Shown: positions 7,313 to 10,682 of the stretch, piece after piece
How the letters are laid out: each line of letters begins with the position of its first letter
Position numbering within the stretch: position 1 is the stretch's first letter
Source of the DNA: DATNFP01 sp035606335
GTDB taxonomy: Bacteria; Bacteroidota; Bacteroidia; Chitinophagales; Chitinophagaceae
Direction of reading: 5' to 3'
Assembly (NCBI GenBank): GCA_035606335.1
Contig: DATNFP010000190.1
Span: 1 to 10,682 of the forward strand
DNA length: 10,682 bases
Program-made: the position numbers and the translations under genes
Notes under the pieces: generated by a model
The model's database searches: none
What the model was told of the DNA's origin: nothing
Seen by the model: only the letters and a program-made list of their open reading frames with translations

Positions 7313-9484
7313 CTAACTGGTGAGACTATAGATTTTTACCATGTCCTCATGTAATGTTTTTAATTCGATGATCAATTTTTCGAGATACATGCTTTGTAAT
7401 TCACTTAGCGTAAACGGAGAATAAAATGAAGGATTGGAAGCTACTAACTTGGTTTTTAAATAGGGATTCAGAGATAGCACGTCGTGCATATTTGTATTGA
7501 ACCAACCAAGACATTCATTGATGCATTTTTGTTGACCAGCTGTTGCGACACCTGTTTGTTCTACACCTTTGTTTTCCGATTCCAGGTTTATGTTATTTAA
7601 TTCCCTGGTTATTCGTACTGAATGGGTAATGAGGCTATAGTATGCTGTTGCTTTTTCTTTATCACCTGGTTCTTGTGTGTAGCGGTTAAATGAATTAAAT
7701 AAATTGCTGTTCTTTGATTCTGCAGATCGTTTATATTTTGTCCAGTTTATATTCTGTTTTGGTGAAAAGAACGTAGCAATGAAATAAGTATAATTACAGT
7801 CAATAGCGCTTGCAAGATAATTGGGTAGCCATTTTTTATCCCAGGTAGGCAATAATGCATAACCGGCAACTACAGCAAGGCCAGCCCCTCCAATAGTGCA
7901 TAATGCCCGGGTTACAATAATCATTGGATGTAATGCAGCTTCCAGATTAAAAAGCAGAACAAGGTTAAGAGTGATGACAAACGCTGCTGCAGCATATTTT
8001 TTGCGTAAGTAATAGACCATCAGAATAAAAGTGATAAATAATATTATCTCTTTTATATGCAAGCCTGCAGGTACCCGTAAAAAAACACTTCCTGCCAATC
8101 CGCCTAATAGTGTTCCAACAACGCGATCGATCGCTTTTTTGAATGTAGCACCGAAGTATGGTTGCGTAACAATCATGACGCTGAAAGGCAGCCAATAACC
8201 ATGATCTATATGAAACCATTTATAAATAAATAAAGCAATGCCTGCAGCAATAGCTGTACGCAATGCGTAGCGTGTAGTGAAGGTATTAAAGTTGAATAGT
8301 ACGGGTAATGTTTTTAGTAAATATTTGGGATGTAGTACAAATACTGTTTTAAGCAAGGAATAAGAACGATACACAGGAATATCCTGCCCCATTTCTGATA
8401 TTATTTCCATTGAACGCTCCATAAGTTTTACCGAGCGCTCCATAAGGTGCACCATTCTCTTAACAGCATTTGCTTCTTTGCTATAATCATCAATGTGTTC
8501 TTTTACGAGCAGAAGAAGCTTTTTTATCCTGTTTATTCTGGATGTCACTAATAGTGCTTCCTCTGGCTTTAATGTTATTATGTAAACACTTATGCGGTCG
8601 GCGGTCCTTTGTAGTGCGCTGAGCAGAGATGAGAGTCTTAGGCGTAGCGGGTTGTCGAGCGTTTTTATATTTAAACCGTTTATTTCGTCACTTATTTCCG
8701 TAATATTTATTGTGACTAATGATGCAATCTTACGTAGCTGTGTTAATTGATACAGGATTTTATCATCTTTGCTCACCTGGTGAGCCATTGAGCTATATAG
8801 TTGGAAAGAGTTATCGAGCGCCGTACGCACTTCTTTTTCCTGAAGATATATATCCCGTATGTTGCTGCGTGGATTATTATCGTCCCAACCTTTATTAATG
8901 GTGGCTACTAACGATGAAATCGCCCGCCATACTAAACCTATATAACGCCTGTATGGTTGTTCGGTGGGCATAAATAGTGATGCAACAATACCAACAAGAA
9001 TCGCCCAGCAGGCACCCAAAAGAATTAAAATAATTCTTGCCTTGACAGCTGGGAAAGATGCAGCAGGATATGCGTTACAGAAAATAAACATAAGGTATAT
9101 ACCTATGGAAAGGCCACTACCTCTATCGCCAAGGTTTTTAAACAAAGTGGCTAAAAATCCTACCACAAACATGCACAAAACGCTCAGCCAAATATTGGTT
9201 CCCGTTACAGAGCCGATGATAGAGAATAACACGGTAAGTACTGCTCCCCCAAGCATAACACGGATTCTCCATCCATAAGAACCTTTTAGCTCTATCCAGC
9301 AAATAGCTTCTGCGGTTAAGGTTATCCAGATTGATTCGAGAACATGATTGGTGGTTATTCCCCATATCAAAGGCACCATGGCAGATATAGCCATACGAAT
9401 ACCCCAGGAAATCATTGGCTCAAAGGCTTCGTTTTCGAGCAGTCTATTGAACCGCTTATATGATTTAATACGAATGAAGGACAC
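7313..9484 (-). CDS. FUSC-family inner-membrane protein (YccS/YhfK-like)
   Basis: This 723-residue protein has two hydrophobic blocks of about six helices each (about 27-172 and 405-546), separated by a long helical, probably cytoplasmic region (173-400), with a further soluble tail (547-723). That two-block plan is the one seen in FUSC/YccS/AaeB-like proteins, some of which export aromatic acids while most are uncharacterised. In the second block HGYWLPFSVMIVTQPYFGAT (428-447) and AIDRVVGTLLGGLAGSV (451-467) are the recognisable FUSC signature. The first block has the parallel SIWITLTAEAI (51-61) and WRIRVMLGGAVLTV (72-85). The start is GTG (9484-9482), preceded two codons earlier by TAA, so no earlier start is possible and the next Met is residue 24. 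A short heptad repeat, MERSVKL then MERSMEI, lies at 348-361. It sits 27 bp after the TlpA-like gene and 33 bp before the AcpH-like gene. The substrate is unknown. Confidence 0.85.
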   Translation of the reverse strand: MSFIRIKSYKRFNRLLENEAFEPMISWGIRMAISAMVPLIWGITTNHVLESIWITLTAEAICWIELKGSYGWRIRVMLGGAVLTVLFSIIGSVTGTNIWLSVLCMFVVGFLATLFKNLGDRGSGLSIGIYLMFIFCNAYPAASFPAVKARIILILLGACWAILVGIVASLFMPTEQPYRRYIGLVWRAISSLVATINKGWDDNNPRSNIRDIYLQEKEVRTALDNSFQLYSSMAHQVSKDDKILYQLTQLRKIASLVTINITEISDEINGLNIKTLDNPLRLRLSSLLSALQRTADRISVYIITLKPEEALLVTSRINRIKKLLLLVKEHIDDYSKEANAVKRMVHLMERSVKLMERSMEIISEMGQDIPVYRSYSLLKTVFVLHPKYLLKTLPVLFNFNTFTTRYALRTAIAAGIALFIYKWFHIDHGYWLPFSVMIVTQPYFGATFKKAIDRVVGTLLGGLAGSVFLRVPAGLHIKEIILFITFILMVYYLRKKYAAAAFVITLNLVLLFNLEAALHPMIIVTRALCTIGGAGLAVVAGYALLPTWDKKWLPNYLASAIDCNYTYFIATFFSPKQNINWTKYKRSAESKNSNLFNSFNRYTQEPGDKEKATAYYSLITHSVRITRELNNINLESENKGVEQTGVATAGQQKCINECLGWFNTNMHDVLSLNPYLKTKLVASNPSFYSPFTLSELQSMYLEKLIIELKTLHEDMVKIYSLTS
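8415..8446 (-). repeat. 21-bp period direct repeat within the FUSC gene
   Basis: The 11-bp word CGCTCCATAAG occurs at 8415-8425 and 8436-8446, exactly 21 bp apart and in frame. In the protein it yields two consecutive heptads beginning MERS. This is consistent with a local duplication that lengthens a coiled-coil helix by one turn pair without shifting the reading frame. Confidence 0.7.
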
Positions 9485-9511
9485 TGTTTATTAAGTTGTT
9501 GCTATCTATAA

Positions 9512-9994
9512 TTATAAACCGAGCTGAGTATTTACTATATTACTTACTTGCTTTACCGTAATCGTATTTTCGAAAAAAGTTTTATATCCTTTTGCCGGTT
9601 GTAAAATTATTGTAGAGGGTATAGAACCTGACCATGTGCTATCAATTTTCGGAATAAATGAGTTGGCATCGGTTTCATTAAACCAAACAACTTCCGGCAA
9701 AACATTTTTCTTTTTAATGAATGCGACGATCTTATTTGGGTAACTTTCTTTGAAATCAAAGCTTGCCAGTATTATTTTCACAGGTTTACTGGCATATTGC
9801 TTTTGCAATGTGTCGAAACAAGGTAGCTCTGCAACACATGGAGGACACCAGGTAGCCCAAAAATTGATAATATACAATGTATCGCGAGACGAAGCACGCT
9901 GCATTAGCTCATCCGCATTATACGATAATACATGCTGTGCTTTTGCAGAGTTGATAAGAAAAAATGTGAACGCAACAAAGAATAACTTTTTCAT
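9512..9994 (-). CDS. TlpA-like secreted thioredoxin-fold protein
   Basis: This 160-residue protein has a signal peptide (1-19, MKKLFFVAFTFFLINSAKA, probable cleavage before Gln20) followed by one thioredoxin-like domain of the TlpA/ResA/AhpC-TSA class. INFWATWCPPC (43-53) holds the redox pair Cys50 and Cys53, and GSIPST (123-128) supplies the cis-proline Pro126. An extra cysteine, Cys59 in AELPCF, is not part of the canonical site. Such proteins reduce or shuffle disulfides outside the cytoplasm, for example in cytochrome c maturation or envelope protein repair. There is no neighbouring cytochrome or Ccm gene to indicate the client. The ATG at 9994 gives a clean signal peptide. It follows the DUF2945 gene by 40 bp and precedes FUSC by 27 bp, so it may be the head of, or inside, a minus-strand operon. 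Confidence 0.88.
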   Translation of the reverse strand: MKKLFFVAFTFFLINSAKAQHVLSYNADELMQRASSRDTLYIINFWATWCPPCVAELPCFDTLQKQYASKPVKIILASFDFKESYPNKIVAFIKKKNVLPEVVWFNETDANSFIPKIDSTWSGSIPSTIILQPAKGYKTFFENTITVKQVSNIVNTQLGL

Positions 9995-10034
9995 TTTTAC
10001 GGTAAGTCGGTATTAAAAATAAGAGAAAAAAAGT

Positions 10035-10244
10035 CTATTTTTTATGTAATGCTGATCCTTTATGCGCGGCTATGTGGCTTGTCTTATCGCTTTTAATTTC
10101 ATATTGCGGGTCATCTTCTGCAGCATGATGGGTGTAACCTTTATAATTAAAGTCTGAAGTATGGATTTTAATTATACTTCCTGATACAATTCCAGCTTCT
10201 GAATTCCACGTAACATGATCTCCAATTTTGAACTTGCCTTTCAT
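10035..10244 (-). CDS. Small DUF2945 (HVA1-family TUDOR-like) protein
   Basis: This 69-residue protein resembles DUF2945, also named the hypervirulence-associated protein TUDOR domain, a small SH3-like barrel found in many bacteria and fungi. Recognisable features are FKIGDHVTWNSEAGIVSGSI (5-24), the KGYTHHAAEDDPQYEIKSDK stretch (34-53) and the ending HKGSALHKK. The molecular function is not established; the common name comes from a fungal protein and does not imply virulence here. No signal peptide or membrane segment is present, so it is probably cytosolic. The ATG at 10244 gives the standard N-terminus. A small palindrome lies 27 bp upstream (10271-10283). The T-rich 40-bp gap before the TlpA-like gene shows no convincing hairpin, so read-through is possible. 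Confidence 0.85.
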   Translation of the reverse strand: MKGKFKIGDHVTWNSEAGIVSGSIIKIHTSDFNYKGYTHHAAEDDPQYEIKSDKTSHIAAHKGSALHKK

Positions 10245-10270
10245 GGTATAAGTTTTTGTGAAATATATCG

Positions 10271-10283
10271 TTACATACTGTAA
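10271..10283. promoter_or_regulatory. Small palindrome upstream of the DUF2945 gene, possible operator
   Basis: TTACA and TGTAA form a perfect inverted repeat around a 3-nt centre, 27 bp upstream of the DUF2945 start. The spacing and size would suit a regulator half-site pair, but a repeat this short in AT-rich DNA can arise by chance. The rest of the 10245-10440 gap is AT-rich without further clear structure apart from the box at 10414-10421. Confidence 0.2.
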
Positions 10284-10413
10284 ATAAAGTTCGTAAATGA
10301 ATTTGGGAATAAGTCCAATAATCCGTTATTAAAATTGCATGCCGTTGAACATACTTTTTTCAATGAAATACAGGCCATTATTCTTCAATTATAAATTTTT
10401 AAGGCTTTTGCAT

Positions 10414-10421
10414 TAGGTTTG
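10414..10421 (+). promoter_or_regulatory. Candidate -7 box for the acyl-CoA carboxylase gene
   Basis: TAGGTTTG matches TAnnTTTG and ends 19 bp before the ATG at 10441, giving an inferred leader of roughly 10-15 nt. No clear -33 TTG accompanies it, so the assignment rests on the -7 motif and position alone. Confidence 0.4.
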
Positions 10422-10440
10422 TTCTGATTTTCAGAAACTC

Positions 10441-10682
10441 ATGGACAAGATAGCCTTATTAAAGAAAAAAACCGATCAGGCATTGGAGGGTGGCGGGGCC
10501 AAACGTACTGCAGACCAACATAAAAAAGGAAAACTTACGGCACGTGAGCGATTGCAGCTACTGCTTGATGAAGGGTCTTTTGAAGAGACAGGTATGTTTG
10601 TAACACACCGTAGCCAGGATTTTGGGATGGAGAAAGAAGTATATCCGGGAGATGGTGTAGTGACGGGATACGGCACTATCAA
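10441..10682 (+). CDS. Acyl-CoA carboxylase, carboxyltransferase (beta) subunit, N-terminal part, runs off right edge
   Basis: The first 80 residues match the carboxyltransferase subunit of biotin-dependent acyl-CoA carboxylases (PccB/MmdA/AccD5 type), which carboxylate propionyl-CoA or acetyl-CoA using carboxybiotin. The diagnostic opening is GKLTARERLQLLLDEGSFEE (30-49), followed by TGMFVTHR (50-57) and YPGDGVVTGYGTI (68-80), where the crotonase-fold domain begins. The acyl-CoA and biotin oxyanion sites lie beyond the edge, so substrate preference and integrity are unknown. The ATG at 10441 gives a standard N-terminus. No alpha subunit or biotin carrier is visible within the window. Confidence 0.93.
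   Translation, partial: MDKIALLKKKTDQALEGGGAKRTADQHKKGKLTARERLQLLLDEGSFEETGMFVTHRSQDFGMEKEVYPGDGVVTGYGTI

Noticed and set aside
9993..10020. ATTTTTA/TAAAAAT inverted repeat and CGGTA direct repeat around the TlpA-like start
   Set aside because: The arms are pure A/T, 14 nt apart, and overlap the start codon; this is expected by chance in such AT-rich DNA.

Overview
The window reads as chromosomal DNA of a Bacteroidota bacterium, probably from the Chitinophagaceae or a neighbouring family. That placement is an inference from AT-rich sequence, weak or absent Shine-Dalgarno sites, several matches to the Bacteroidota -7 promoter box (TAnnTTTG), and protein sequences typical of that group. No plasmid, phage, IS element, CRISPR array, tRNA or rRNA is visible.

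Layout, left to right. Positions 1-444 (minus) hold the N-terminal part of a long-chain acyl-CoA synthetase that runs off the left edge. Diverging from it is a two-gene ABC operon (636-2479, plus): a short, somewhat degenerate ATPase translationally coupled through a GTGA overlap to a four-helix FtsX/MacB-like permease. This operon converges, with only 6 bp between stop codons, on a PaaK-like adenylate-forming ligase (2486-3781, minus). Diverging from the ligase is guaB (IMP dehydrogenase, 3891-5360, plus), whose promoter box almost touches its start codon. A 17-bp perfect hairpin with A and T flanks (5375-5417) serves as a bidirectional terminator between guaB and a convergent lipoprotein of the serine beta-lactamase/penicillin-binding family (5433-6647, minus).

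Upstream on the same strand lie an acyl-carrier-protein phosphodiesterase (AcpH family), a 723-residue FUSC-type membrane protein, a secreted TlpA-like thioredoxin and a small DUF2945 protein. Gaps of 27-41 bp suggest a run of minus-strand genes, with the lipoprotein also having its own candidate promoter. At the right edge the beta (carboxyltransferase) subunit of an acyl-CoA carboxylase begins (10441 onward, plus).

Several genes touch acyl-thioester or envelope biology: two AMP-forming CoA ligases, an ACP phosphodiesterase, an acyl-CoA carboxylase, an envelope ABC system, FUSC and TlpA. They lie on both strands in separate units, so this is a loose theme and not evidence of one pathway. I see no clear novel system. 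The best leads are the ABC ATPase lacking its H-loop histidine, the near-leaderless guaB promoter, and the TlpA-FUSC-AcpH grouping. No gene-free stretch exceeds about 200 bp.
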